The notes: generated from the sequence alone by a model not told the origin. Positions 34,794-43,602 are shown, numbered from the stretch's first letter. The stretch: DNA of 64,000 nt from CAYFQB01 sp964345225 (GCA_964345225.1 CAYFQB010000082.1:1-64000), one strand, 5' to 3'. Numbers and translations are program-made.

Positions 34794-36022
34794 AATTTTT
34801 CTATTTCAATAATTGGGGTAATGAAGATGAGCAATTCTTTCATGTCTTGAAACTTATCTTCTTTTTTGAAAAGCCAGCCTAGCACTGGTATCTTGGAAAG
34901 GAGAGGGACCCTCATTTCTCCGGTAGAATCTGACTTTGTAAAGATACCCCCTATGACAAGTGTCTCACCATTTTTAACAGTTACGTCTGTAATTGCCTCC
35001 CTTGTGTTGATTGCTGGAATCTGTTCAACTGTCCTTGTCCAGTCGAACTCTTCTTTTTTAGTAATTATATTCATCATGACATTTCCTTCAGGCGTTATCT
35101 GTGGCGTAACCTCGAGTTTCAGCAGTGCTTCTATCTCCTCTGTCCCTAGACCTGTTGTTCCTCCGGTAACAATGGTTGTATCAGTTGTCGATCTTACTCT
35201 TAGCTTTTGCCCGGTTGAGATTGAGGCCTTTTTGTTGTTCGCTGTCAGGATCCGGGGATTTGAGAGTATTTTTGCATCTCCAGTCTGTTCCATTGCCGAT
35301 AATCTAATATCCAGGTTAAGTCTATTAGTTAAAATACCAATCTTTAAGGCGGCAAAAGGATTTGCAACAGTCGTTAGAGTAGCAGGCAGGTTTACAGCCA
35401 AATTATCCTCTTCAGTTGCCCCTGAAAAAGTAAAATTACCCTTGGTATATGTACCGCCCCACTGAATTCCGAGGCTTCTGTCAGTATTTTTATTCACCTC
35501 AACTATTTTTGCGTCTATCATGACCTGCGGTGGTATTTTATCAAGCGTTCTGATCAGAGCCTCAATTTGTGGGATATTGGCCGGGAGATCCTTGACAATT
35601 ACCGTGTTTGACCTTGTGTCTCCAGCTATTTCGCCTCTCTTGCTCATTACTTTTTTAATTATTTTCTCAATATCTTGTGGATTGGCATAGCTTAAAGTAA
35701 CCGTTTGTGTTACAAGTTCTTCATCCACTGTTGCCTTAACAACCCTGACGATATTGCCCTCTTTTATATAGGTATATCCCTTGCCTTTCAGGATTGATTC
35801 TATTGCATCCCATAAAGGCACATTCCTCAGGCTTACAGTAACTTTCCCTGTAACGCTTTCATCAACAATAATATTTATCCTGTGTTCCTGGCTCAGGGCT
35901 CTTAGTACATCTTTCAATTCAACATCCCTTAGTTCAATAGAAACAGCAGGGCCTCTATCATCTGCAAGGGCAATAGAAGAAAAAATTATAAAGAAGATTA
36001 TTAAAAAAAGGAGTCTCTTCAT
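34790..36022 (-). CDS. pilQ: Type IV pilus secretin PilQ (short form)
   Basis: Outer-membrane secretin for type IV pili, 410 residues. A signal peptide (about 1-20) is followed by an STN/N0 domain (VSIELRDVELKDVLRALSQEHRINI...), an N1 domain (VTLSYANPQDIEKIIKKVMS, VIVKDLPANIPQIEALIRTLDKIPPQVMIDAKIVEV) and the secretin core ending MRVPLLSKIPVLGWLFKKE and KELLIFITPIIEI. It lacks the AMIN domains of long PilQ proteins (about 700 residues), so it probably needs another factor for peptidoglycan attachment. Last structural gene of pilMNOPQ. Confidence 0.95.
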   Translation of the reverse strand: MKRLLFLIIFFIIFSSIALADDRGPAVSIELRDVELKDVLRALSQEHRINIIVDESVTGKVTVSLRNVPLWDAIESILKGKGYTYIKEGNIVRVVKATVDEELVTQTVTLSYANPQDIEKIIKKVMSKRGEIAGDTRSNTVIVKDLPANIPQIEALIRTLDKIPPQVMIDAKIVEVNKNTDRSLGIQWGGTYTKGNFTFSGATEEDNLAVNLPATLTTVANPFAALKIGILTNRLNLDIRLSAMEQTGDAKILSNPRILTANNKKASISTGQKLRVRSTTDTTIVTGGTTGLGTEEIEALLKLEVTPQITPEGNVMMNIITKKEEFDWTRTVEQIPAINTREAITDVTVKNGETLVIGGIFTKSDSTGEMRVPLLSKIPVLGWLFKKEDKFQDMKELLIFITPIIEIEKL

Positions 36023-36402
36023 TTTTTTCCTCCTCTGATGGCAAACCTTTCAATACCAAGGTAATATTTTTTCCTGTTATTTTCAAGGAGTACTTTTTCT
36101 TTCGAAATATCTTTTATGACAAAATCATCGATTTTATCCCCTACCCTGTAAAAACCGCCGTCAATTATTGCAAGTGCCTTTTCGCCATCAGAGATTATGC
36201 CGTCTACCTTTATTCTGATAAAAGTATCAATTGTCTCTTGTCTTGCCTTTTCATCATTAAACTTATATTTTATAAATGGATCTTTCCCCCAACTTTCCTT
36301 TGTCTGCTCCTGAAGACGGTTTATATTTATATCCGACAGACTCTCACAATATCCCGCTGAAACAGTTAAAAGAAGCAATGCAATTGAAAGAAAAATTCTC
36401 AT
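36019..36402 (-). CDS. pilP: Type IV pilus lipoprotein-like PilP
   Basis: A 127-residue exported protein that links the PilMNO inner complex to the secretin. Signal peptide about 1-19 (VSAGYC: a cysteine lies at the cleavage region, so lipidation is possible). The beta-rich core has VDGIISDGEKALAIIDGGFYRVGDKIDDFVIKDI, typical of PilP/GspC homology-region folds. It overlaps pilO and pilQ by 4 bp. Confidence 0.85.
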   Translation of the reverse strand: MRIFLSIALLLLTVSAGYCESLSDININRLQEQTKESWGKDPFIKYKFNDEKARQETIDTFIRIKVDGIISDGEKALAIIDGGFYRVGDKIDDFVIKDISKEKVLLENNRKKYYLGIERFAIRGGKK

Positions 36403-36941
36403 CCTTTCCTCAGATATACTACTGCCTTAACTAATGCGATGCCAGAAGGGTAGACAGTATCATTTGTTTCGAATTTAACGTCTTTTATCATAAAAAGTCT
36501 CTGTCTTTCCTCGATGTTCCTTAAAAAATCATAAAGTGCTTTAAACCGCACCCTCAGCTCTATTTTAATCTTCATCTGAACATAGCTGTTTTTGTTCTTT
36601 ATACTTTCTGGTACCAGAGAAATAAATTCAACATCAGCACGATTTGCCTCGCGTGTGATTGCCGCAAGCATTCCTGCTAAATCCTCTGTATCGGGCAATT
36701 CTATAGGTCCTTCAATAACAGGCTGCCGAACAGATATTGAAACAATTGCAGCGTCTAAAGCTTTAATTTCACTCTTTAGACTGTTTAATTCTATTTTAAG
36801 TGAGTCAACCTTTTTGGCTGAAGGTCCATATAAAAACATATATGGCACAATTATAACAGACAGGACGATAGTAGTTAAGAAGATAATTTTCTCCCTGTTA
36901 GTAAGTCTTTTAAATCTGCCCTTTACTTTTTCTAAATCCAT
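36399..36941 (-). CDS. pilO: Type IV pilus alignment protein PilO
   Basis: A 180-residue inner-membrane protein with one membrane helix (about 18-36), a coiled coil (about 43-65) and a periplasmic ferredoxin-like domain (about 80-180; YDFLRNIEERQRLFMIKDVKFE). Pairs with PilN. It overlaps pilN by 10 bp. Confidence 0.88.
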   Translation of the reverse strand: MDLEKVKGRFKRLTNREKIIFLTTIVLSVIIVPYMFLYGPSAKKVDSLKIELNSLKSEIKALDAAIVSISVRQPVIEGPIELPDTEDLAGMLAAITREANRADVEFISLVPESIKNKNSYVQMKIKIELRVRFKALYDFLRNIEERQRLFMIKDVKFETNDTVYPSGIALVKAVVYLRKG

Positions 36942-37465
36942 CTCAGTCTTGCCTTAAGTTCAAATGAGACCTCTTTCTCCCCTTTTTGTGAATAGACAAT
37001 CTTTACATCATCGAATAAATCAGAATCTTCTATCATGGCAATGAATGATGCAATTTCCATTTGTGTAAAAGCATATCCTTTGAAAGCAATGCTTTCAGTA
37101 TCCTGGTTTGCTTCAACAGATGAAAGCCATATATGCTCGGGGATTATTAAAGAGATTTCACTGATGATTTTGCTCCATTGAGGTACCCTCTCCAGCTCAT
37201 GTAATATTTCTTTTTCTATGGGTATAGCAACACCAGAGGAAGGTTTGGGCATAACAGCATACCTTGCCTGAATCTCGGCCTTCTTTTGTTTAAGTGTGTT
37301 TATTTCCGCCTGTATACCTCTGGATTCTATTATATTAAAAATCCATAGAATCATGATGACGGCAATGTATAAAGATACAATATAAATAAGATAATACAGG
37401 GGATTTCCTCTTCGGGTTTTTATTGTAGTGATTTCAGGGGGCAGAAGATTCAGTGTTTCTTTCAA
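36932..37465 (-). CDS. pilN: Type IV pilus assembly protein PilN
   Basis: A 177-residue protein with the PilN cytosolic motif MKETLNLLPPEITT at the N-terminus that binds PilM, a membrane helix (about 25-45), a coiled coil and a periplasmic domain (ISLIIPEHIWLSSVEANQDTESIAFKGYAFT). It overlaps pilM by 4 bp. Confidence 0.9.
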   Translation of the reverse strand: MKETLNLLPPEITTIKTRRGNPLYYLIYIVSLYIAVIMILWIFNIIESRGIQAEINTLKQKKAEIQARYAVMPKPSSGVAIPIEKEILHELERVPQWSKIISEISLIIPEHIWLSSVEANQDTESIAFKGYAFTQMEIASFIAMIEDSDLFDDVKIVYSQKGEKEVSFELKARLRWI

Positions 37466-38439
37466 GCAGACCTCCGTGCAAGTCCCATTGCTAAAGAAAA
37501 TCGCGACCCAAGCATCCTGATACTTTCATCGCTTAAAGCAAATCCTTCAAAGGGATTAGGCACGCTTAGCGGAAGATTTAATGATCTGGAAAGATATTCA
37601 TTAATATTTGAATTCAGGCTGAGTCCACCTGTAAGCATAATTCCAGAGAAAATCTTTTCCTTGAAGTTAGCCTTATAATAATCAATTGAACGTATAACCT
37701 CCCTCAGAATCTGATCCAATGGTTCTTTTATAACATCTGAAGATGCATTCATCAACATTTTATCGGCCTCTTCATGAGAGATGCCCTGGCCTATCAGATA
37801 ATTGATAATTAGCTCTCCACCCATCTCTACAGTCCTTGTCAGGCGGAGAACGCCTACTCGTATGATATTAATCTCTAAATGTTTTGCTCCTAAATCAATC
37901 AATAAAACATTGTTCCTGTCTTCAGGACCCAATGCCCGCATAAGCGCAAGGGGACTTACATCTACAGCCATGACTTTAAGTCCTGCTTCTTTTAAAACAG
38001 ATACGTATTTCTCGACGTTTTTCCTTTCGACAGCAGCAAATGTAGCTGCAATCCCATCTGTTACCTCCTGAGATATATAATCGAAGATAGCATCTTCTTC
38101 AGAATAAGGGATCTGTCTTTTGATCTCCCATCTGATTGCCTCTTTCAGCTCAGAGTCAGGCATGGCAGGAAAATATATAGTTCTTATGAATGAATAACTT
38201 CCAGGGATATATATGACAGACTCTCTGCCAATAATTCCGATTTCCTCGAAAAACCCTCGTAGCTTACGTATGAGGGCTGTTTCCTCAACTCTTTCGGCCG
38301 GAGGGATTTCCAAAAGTGCTGCTAAAGATATTTTTTTCCTTGATATTCCCGCAATTTTAATAGAACTGCTTCCGAGGTCTACACCAATAGTTTTTGAACG
38401 CCGTATACCTCTGAAAAGATTAATCACAAACATATCCAT
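37462..38439 (-). CDS. pilM: Type IV pilus assembly ATPase-like PilM
   Basis: A 325-residue cytosolic protein with the actin/FtsA-like fold: TIGVDLGSSSIKIAGISR (about 17-34), AIRWEIKRQIPYSEEDAIFDY (about 106-126), NVLLIDLGAKHLEINI and IMLTGGLSLNSNINEYLS. It nucleates the PilMNOP complex at the inner membrane. First gene of the operon, about 240 nt downstream of a strong promoter. The start may be codon 1 or 3 (both ATG). Confidence 0.92.
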   Translation of the reverse strand: MDMFVINLFRGIRRSKTIGVDLGSSSIKIAGISRKKISLAALLEIPPAERVEETALIRKLRGFFEEIGIIGRESVIYIPGSYSFIRTIYFPAMPDSELKEAIRWEIKRQIPYSEEDAIFDYISQEVTDGIAATFAAVERKNVEKYVSVLKEAGLKVMAVDVSPLALMRALGPEDRNNVLLIDLGAKHLEINIIRVGVLRLTRTVEMGGELIINYLIGQGISHEEADKMLMNASSDVIKEPLDQILREVIRSIDYYKANFKEKIFSGIMLTGGLSLNSNINEYLSRSLNLPLSVPNPFEGFALSDESIRMLGSRFSLAMGLARRSA

Positions 38440-38755
38440 GTAAAATAATATTCCACAGAGAAGATAAATGCAATTACAATAATGATAGAAAAACTAGGTA
38501 CTGTTCTATAAGAAAATACTGATATATAGGTCTTTTGTAACATTTTAACAGAAGACTTATTTAGTTTTTCCATTACGTAAGGAACAACTAAAAATAAGGA
38601 ACACATTAGCAATGAAAGCAGAACAATAAAGGTGGATTTATTTACTATATATATAGCTATACCCTCTTAGTTAAAGCTCTACTTTAACAATATATGAGGT
38701 TAAGACTAATTTGTCAAGGTTTTACCGGATTTTATTAATTATATATATTAAATAT
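38440..38755 (-). other. Long 5' leader of the pil operon
   Basis: About 240 nt of AT-rich sequence between the promoter at 38689-38717 and pilM. A 49-codon ATG frame on the minus strand (38570 to 38424) would overlap the pilM start, but it has no ribosome site. No riboswitch structure was recognised. Confidence 0.4.
38689..38717 (-). promoter_or_regulatory. Sigma-70-type promoter of pilMNOPQ
   Basis: On the minus strand TTGACA (38717-38712), a 17-bp spacer and TATATT (38694-38689). The -35 box is perfect. It lies just after the purF stop, so pil has its own promoter independent of purF. Confidence 0.75.
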
Positions 38756-40198
38756 TTATTTAAAGAAAAACTCCATCTGTTCCAGATGTTCGCCTGGAAA
38801 ACTTATCGGGTAGTCATTGTTAAAGCAGGCTGCGCAGTAATTTTGGGAATCCGGCACTATTTTAAGTAGCCCTTCTATGCTCAAATATGACAGTGTATCT
38901 GCAGTTGTATATTTCCTGATTTCTTCGATAGAATGGCTTGAGGCGATCAGCTCCTGTCTTGTAGGAGTATCAATTCCATAAAAACACGGCATGATCGTAG
39001 GGGGAGAGCTTATCCTGAGATGAACCTCTTTTGCTCCGCCTGTCTCTCTCAACATCTTTACAATCTTCTTGCTGGTGGTTCCTCTGACTATTGAGTCATC
39101 TATAACAATTAATTTCTTGCCCTCGATCAGTTTTTTTACAGGATTTAGTTTAATCTTGACTCCAAAATGCCTGATGCTTTGCTTTGGTTCAATAAAAGTC
39201 CTGCCTATATAGTGGTTTCTTATTAGACCAAAATCGAAGGGTATGTTGGTTTCTTCAGAAAACCCAAGAGCAGCAGGCACACCAGAGTCAGGAACAGGGA
39301 TGACCAGATCAGCCTGTACGCTTGATTCCCTTGCGAGTTGCCTGCCGAATTCTTTCCTGATATTGTTAACATTCTGGCCGAAAAATATATAGCTATCCGG
39401 CCTTGAAAAATAGATAAACTCGAATATACAGAAAGCCATTTTATTGCTTGAAAGCGCTTTCTGAGATATAAGTCCCTTATCATTAATGATAACCATCTCA
39501 CCGGGCTCGACATCGCGTATATATTTAGCACCTATCAAATCCAGAGAGCATGTCTCAGAAGCGACAATATATGCTCCATCGACCATTCCAATACAGAGAG
39601 GCCTGACACCATAAGGATCCCTGACCGCAATAATTTCTTTTTCTCTCAGGATAAGTAAACTGAAGGCCCCGCTGACTTTTTTAAGTGCCTCTATAACCCT
39701 CTCATAGAAGTTTTCTCCCTTTGAATGAGCAATAAGATGTACTATAACTTCACTGTCTGATGTTGACTGGAATATCGCACCTTCAATCTCGAGGGATTTC
39801 CTTAATTCGTTAGCGTTAACAAGATTGCCATTGTGGGCAATCGCAAGAGAACCGAGAGAAAAGTTGGCAACAATAGGCTGGACATTTTTTAATACGCTGC
39901 TGCCAGCGGTAGAATAACGGTTATGCCCGATAGCGATATGGCCATAAAGCTTTTTAATTCTCTTTTCGGTGAAAATATCTGCAACGAGACCAGTGGATTT
40001 TTCAACATACATATTCTTGCCATTAGATGAGCATATACCCGCACCTTCCTGCCCCCTGTGCTGAAGAGCATGTAATCCAAGATATGTAAGGTTTGATGCT
40101 TCTGGATGGTTAAATACCCCGAATACGCCGCATTCTTCGTGAAACTTATCTGATAAGTCTGAAAAGCATGAAGGATGAATTTCAGGGATAGAATACAT
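38756..40198 (-). CDS. purF: Amidophosphoribosyltransferase PurF
   Basis: First committed step of purine synthesis: PRPP plus glutamine gives phosphoribosylamine. A 480-residue protein with a 22-residue propeptide ahead of the nucleophile C23 (HEECGVFGV), the glutaminase motifs GLHALQHRGQEGAGI and IAHNGNLVNA, the PRPP loop VIDDSIVRGTTS (about 366-377), and cysteines in MAFCIFEFIYFSRPDS, MPCFYGID and YCAACFNN that fit the Fe-S form (Bacillus type). Divergent from the cobalt/nickel transporter genes. Confidence 0.97.
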   Translation of the reverse strand: MYSIPEIHPSCFSDLSDKFHEECGVFGVFNHPEASNLTYLGLHALQHRGQEGAGICSSNGKNMYVEKSTGLVADIFTEKRIKKLYGHIAIGHNRYSTAGSSVLKNVQPIVANFSLGSLAIAHNGNLVNANELRKSLEIEGAIFQSTSDSEVIVHLIAHSKGENFYERVIEALKKVSGAFSLLILREKEIIAVRDPYGVRPLCIGMVDGAYIVASETCSLDLIGAKYIRDVEPGEMVIINDKGLISQKALSSNKMAFCIFEFIYFSRPDSYIFFGQNVNNIRKEFGRQLARESSVQADLVIPVPDSGVPAALGFSEETNIPFDFGLIRNHYIGRTFIEPKQSIRHFGVKIKLNPVKKLIEGKKLIVIDDSIVRGTTSKKIVKMLRETGGAKEVHLRISSPPTIMPCFYGIDTPTRQELIASSHSIEEIRKYTTADTLSYLSIEGLLKIVPDSQNYCAACFNNDYPISFPGEHLEQMEFFFK

Positions 40199-40395
40199 TG
40201 TTTGAGGGATACGATGTTTTAGTGTTTTGTTTATTTGTAGCCCTTTGGTACCGAATCTTTTTTTGCTTTTTTGATTGCCAATTATAATTGCTTTCTCCCC
40301 CGGTTATATCGCTTCTTAATATTAACATAAAGTGGCCCAATATTTGACTTAGAAAATGAATAATTCATAAAAATATATCAGATTCATAAGGACAT
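40199..40395. other. purF upstream region, no clear control site
   Basis: AT-rich DNA between purF and the cbi promoter. On the minus strand it should hold the purF promoter, but no pair of good boxes was found, and nothing resembling a purine riboswitch was seen. Confidence 0.4.
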
Positions 40396-40424
40396 TTGAT
40401 AAGACATTTTTTATATGCTAAAAT
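40396..40424 (+). promoter_or_regulatory. Sigma-70-type promoter of cbiMNQO
   Basis: TTGATA (40396-40401), a 17-bp spacer, TAAAAT (40419-40424). Expected start about 40431, about 100 nt before cbiM. Confidence 0.65.
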
Positions 40425-40448
40425 TTAATATAAATCTGGAATCGCAAG

Positions 40449-40504
40449 GCCATGAAGGCACGAAGGACAGTAGTCCATAAATAATGCTTTCGTGGCTTTT
40501 TTTT
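40449..40504 (+). terminator. Leader terminator or attenuator before cbiM
   Basis: ctttcgtggc (40487-40496) is followed by eight T (40497-40504). It can pair with either gccatgaag (40449-40457) or cacgaag (40459-40465), two alternative upstream strands. The small ggac/gtcc hairpin (40464-40475) lies between. It is inside the leader, after the promoter and 25 bp before the ATG of cbiM, so it would end transcripts early: an attenuation site, possibly metal-responsive. The -gaaggcacgaagg- motif is also a common repeat type, which is the alternative explanation. Confidence 0.6.
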
Positions 40505-40528
40505 CGGCGGGGGAAAAGAGGAATAATA

Positions 40529-41578
40529 ATGCATATGGCAGACGCATTACTTTCACCAGAAGTAGGGACGACTTTCTGGGCCGGCTCGTTGGCAGCAATA
40601 GCCTACTGTACAAAAAAACTGAAAGAGAGCCTCGATGACAGGCTGATCCCGCTTATTGGGGTAATCGCAGCATTTATCTTTGCAGCACAGATGATTAATT
40701 TTACAATCCCCGGAACCGGCTCAAGCGGTCACCTGGGGGGAGGGATGATCCTCGCAATCATTTTAGGCCCATACGCTGGATTTATTGCTATAGCCTCAGT
40801 ATTAATTATACAGTCTCTTTTTTTTGCGGACGGAGGAATACTTGCGCTCGGATGCAATATATGGAATCTTGGTATATATCCTTGTTTTATCTCATATCCT
40901 TTCATCTACAGGGTTATTGTACAAGATAAAAATAATTCTAGAAGGATTCTCATAGCTTCGGTTATAAGCGTAGTTATCGGCATGCAACTTGGAACATTTT
41001 CTGTAATCTTCCAGACACTGCTGTCAGGTAAGAGTGAGCTTTCATTTGCTGCGTTTTCCTCTGTTATGCTTCCGATACAACTGGCAATCGGGCTGATAGA
41101 AGGTTTTATTACAGCCGGAGTAATCAATTATGTAAGAAGCTTAAGACCGGAAATCCTCGAAAGTGTTTCCGGTATGAAATCCCTGACCCCATGGATATCC
41201 TTTAAAAATATTCTTCTGGGCTTTTTGTTTATTACAATAATTACCGGAGGAATACTGTCGTGGTTTTCCTCAAGAAATCCTGACGGACTTGAGTGGTCAA
41301 TAGTGAAAGTTTTCGGGAATTCTGAGCTGCCAGAGACTGAAAAAGGGATCGCCCGTGTATTAAGAGAGGTACAGGAAAAGACGGCCATCCTGCCTGACTA
41401 CAGGTTTTCCGCAGGCAATGATACATCCCGGGAAGGTGAACCGGAAGAAGCTGTGAATTATTGGCCTGACATTAAACCCGAAACATCAGTATCCGGCATA
41501 ACCGGTTCTATAATGGTACTTGTTTTAATATTTATATTAGGAATTGGAATAAAAGCTCTGCGGAAAAAGAAATTTTAG
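40529..41578 (+). CDS. Cobalt/nickel ECF transporter, fused substrate-capture CbiM-CbiN (NikMN-like)
   Basis: A 349-residue inner-membrane protein. The ATG at 40529 is chosen because the family needs a free N-terminal Met-His-Met for metal binding (MHMADALLSPEVG) and AGAGG lies 7-9 bp before it. Residues 1 to about 220 are the six- to seven-helix CbiM/NikM part; about 230-349 hold the CbiN/NikN-type PDGLEWS motif with a second helix near the end. Together with CbiQ and CbiO it forms the energy-coupling transporter for Co2+ or Ni2+; the metal cannot be decided from the sequence. Confidence 0.9.
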   Translation: MHMADALLSPEVGTTFWAGSLAAIAYCTKKLKESLDDRLIPLIGVIAAFIFAAQMINFTIPGTGSSGHLGGGMILAIILGPYAGFIAIASVLIIQSLFFADGGILALGCNIWNLGIYPCFISYPFIYRVIVQDKNNSRRILIASVISVVIGMQLGTFSVIFQTLLSGKSELSFAAFSSVMLPIQLAIGLIEGFITAGVINYVRSLRPEILESVSGMKSLTPWISFKNILLGFLFITIITGGILSWFSSRNPDGLEWSIVKVFGNSELPETEKGIARVLREVQEKTAILPDYRFSAGNDTSREGEPEEAVNYWPDIKPETSVSGITGSIMVLVLIFILGIGIKALRKKKF

Positions 41579-41607
41579 GAGATAAACGGGAAAGGGCAAG
41601 AGTATAT

Positions 41608-41691
41608 ATGATGAATCAAAACTTGACGCATTGCCTTGTCGGGATGTTTATGCAGAAGGTGATGAAAAGTCATAAGGAATTTAAAACATGA
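41608..41691 (+). CDS. Possible 27-residue peptide coupled to cbiQ
   Basis: ATG at 41608, 27 codons, stop TGA overlapping the cbiQ start (ATGA). A purine-rich stretch precedes it. The peptide has six Met, two His and one Cys in 27 residues. It may be only a translational-coupling leader; no homologue is known to me. Confidence 0.3.
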   Translation: MMNQNLTHCLVGMFMQKVMKSHKEFKT

Positions 41692-42497
41692 TGACTTTTG
41701 ATAAAGAATATTTTAACCTTGGCTATCTCGACATACTTTCTTATAAAAATACCATCATCCACAGGCTCGATCCCAGGATTAAGTTAATAGTGACTTTTAT
41801 CTTTATACTAACTGTTGTCTCATTCAATAAATATGAGGTTTCTGGATTAATACCTTTCTTCCTTTTTCCTGTATTGGTTCTTTCATTAGGGGATATACCT
41901 GCAAAATTTATCATAAAAAAGATTCTGTTAGTATCCCCTTTTGCGATATTGGTCGGGATATTTAATCCGTTTTTAGATACAACAGTACTGTTCGATAAAT
42001 ATGGTGTTCTTATCTCAGGTGGTTGGATTTCATTCTTGTCAATAATAATTAAATTTTTTCTCACAATAAGTGCTGCAATTCTTTTGATTGCCACAACATC
42101 TTTCCCCGGGGTATGCCTTGCCTTACAGAAACTGGGCGTTCCAGAGATATTTGTCTCCCAGCTTCTCTTTCTTTACAGGTATATATTTGTTTTAATGGAA
42201 GAGTTGATGAGAATTGTCAGGGCTAGAGACATGAGGGCGTTCGGTAAAAAAGGGAAAGGGGCAAGGATTTTTATAAACTTAATCGGGGTGCTTTTTATCA
42301 GAACGGTTGAAAGGTCAGAAAGAATTTATCAGGCAATGCTTTCAAGGGGATTCAGCGGGAGAATTGAGACGTCTAAAAGATACAGAATTTCCAGGGCCGA
42401 TATTATCTTTGTAATAATTACACTGATGGCTTTCTACCTATTCAGGAAATATAACATTAGTTGGATGTTCGGTAATATGGAAAAATGGGTAATGTAA
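41688..42497 (+). CDS. cbiQ: ECF transporter transmembrane protein CbiQ
   Basis: The T-component of the cobalt/nickel ECF transporter, 269 residues, with about five to six membrane helices. HRLDPRIKLIVTFIFIL near the start and the two Ala-Arg-Gly type coupling motifs in MRIVRARDMRAFG and YQAMLSRGFSGR are present; these contact the ATPases. The gene follows cbiMN by about 110 bp. Confidence 0.92.
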   Translation: MMTFDKEYFNLGYLDILSYKNTIIHRLDPRIKLIVTFIFILTVVSFNKYEVSGLIPFFLFPVLVLSLGDIPAKFIIKKILLVSPFAILVGIFNPFLDTTVLFDKYGVLISGGWISFLSIIIKFFLTISAAILLIATTSFPGVCLALQKLGVPEIFVSQLLFLYRYIFVLMEELMRIVRARDMRAFGKKGKGARIFINLIGVLFIRTVERSERIYQAMLSRGFSGRIETSKRYRISRADIIFVIITLMAFYLFRKYNISWMFGNMEKWVM

Positions 42498-42576
42498 ACC
42501 CCGTTAGAAGGTTTAAATGGACTTTATACTCCACAATTTCTGTTCTGCTGAAGAACAGGGCTTCTAACGGGGTAAA
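42495..42576. repeat. CCCCGTTAG palindromic element, copy 2
   Basis: Arms ccccgttagaag (42499-42510) and cttctaacgggg (42561-42572) are perfect over 12 bp, and flanking taaa/ttta-like bases resemble copies 1 and 3. A second hairpin, gttct-gctga-agaac (42542-42556), lies in the loop. The element sits between cbiQ and cbiO inside the operon and may reduce read-through or stabilise mRNA. Confidence 0.85.
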
Positions 42577-42587
42577 CAGGGGACATC

Positions 42588-43328
42588 ATGAGTCACCATA
42601 TTGTTGAATTGAAGGATGTATATTTCAGTTATCCTGACGGGACCTTAACACTCAAGGGCATATCGTTCAGGATTATTCATGGGGAGTCGGTAGGGATTGT
42701 AGGAGAAAACGGTGCGGGAAAATCTACTTTACTCATGCATATGAATGGATATCTGATGCCTTCGAGCGGAGCAATTACTATAGGGGATTTGCAGCTTATT
42801 AAAAGGACAAGACCAGAGATAAGAAAAAAAGTCGGTGTGGTATTTCAAAATCCGGATGACCAGCTTTTCATGCCCACGGTATTCGATGATATAGCCTTTG
42901 GGCCTCTTAATCTTGGATTGAGTGCTGATAAAGTCCAGGAAAGGGTATATTATGCACTACAAACTGTTGGCTGTCTTGAGTTAAAAGATAAACCCCCGCA
43001 TCATCTTTCGAGCGGGCAGAAGAGAGCAATTTCAATAGCCTCAGTCATTGCAATGCAACCGGATATACTTATAATGGATGAACCGGCATCGGATCTTGAT
43101 CCTAAATCGAGAAGATACCTTATTCACATGCTGAAAGACTTTAAACATACCAAGATAATAGCATCTCATGACCTTGATTTAATTCTGGATGTCTGTGAAA
43201 GGTGCATGGTAATAAAAGAGGGCAGCATAGTTGCTGACGGCCCTACAGAGAAGATTCTGTCTGACAGGACCTTGCTCGAGGCGAATAGTCTTGAGCTGCC
43301 TCTGTCTTTACAGAGAGTGCATTTATGA
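42588..43328 (+). CDS. cbiO: ECF transporter ATP-binding protein CbiO
   Basis: A 246-residue ABC ATPase. Walker A GENGAGKST (about 38-46), Q-loop FQNPDDQLFMPTV, signature LSSGQKRAISIA, Walker B ILIMDEPASDLDP and H-switch ASHDLD are complete. The FQNPDDQ motif is characteristic of ECF-type ATPases. Only one ATPase gene is present, so a homodimer is expected. Confidence 0.95.
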   Translation: MSHHIVELKDVYFSYPDGTLTLKGISFRIIHGESVGIVGENGAGKSTLLMHMNGYLMPSSGAITIGDLQLIKRTRPEIRKKVGVVFQNPDDQLFMPTVFDDIAFGPLNLGLSADKVQERVYYALQTVGCLELKDKPPHHLSSGQKRAISIASVIAMQPDILIMDEPASDLDPKSRRYLIHMLKDFKHTKIIASHDLDLILDVCERCMVIKEGSIVADGPTEKILSDRTLLEANSLELPLSLQRVHL

Positions 43329-43395
43329 TTCTAAATTAGGCTCTTGAGGGAATTGTGTGGCTTATGGCTTGTAGAGGGGTCAGGAGTTAAAGGTT

Positions 43396-43535
43396 AAAGG
43401 GTTCAAGGATCCGAGGGGTCTAGGGTTCGAGTGAAAGAATTAAAACCAAAATGCATTTTTTGGGTTATTCTTTTTTAAATTTTAATCTCACTTGAATCCT
43501 CGAATCCTTGGACCCTAGAATCCCGAACAGGGACT
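43396..43535. repeat. Inverted pair of degenerate 8-bp-period arrays
   Basis: At about 43399-43432 the sequence follows an 8-bp rhythm (agggttca aggatccg aggggtct agggttcg); at about 43490-43527 the same rhythm runs in the opposite strand (tgaatcct cgaatcct tggaccct agaatccc). The two arrays form a long imperfect inverted repeat with an AT-rich centre. Confidence 0.75.
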
Positions 43536-43602
43536 TTATGTTTTTTTGCCAACTAAATTAAGGAGAAACCTTAATTATTTCAATTAACTTAAGGAACACA
43601 AT

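Noticed and set aside
38424..38570. A 49-codon hydrophobic frame in the pil leader (minus strand)
   Set aside because: It overlaps pilM in another frame and lacks a Shine-Dalgarno; kept only as a remark.
40449..40504. NiCo riboswitch before cbiM
   Set aside because: Only the ggacag core is visible; the other conserved segments are absent, so I kept it as an unnamed attenuator.
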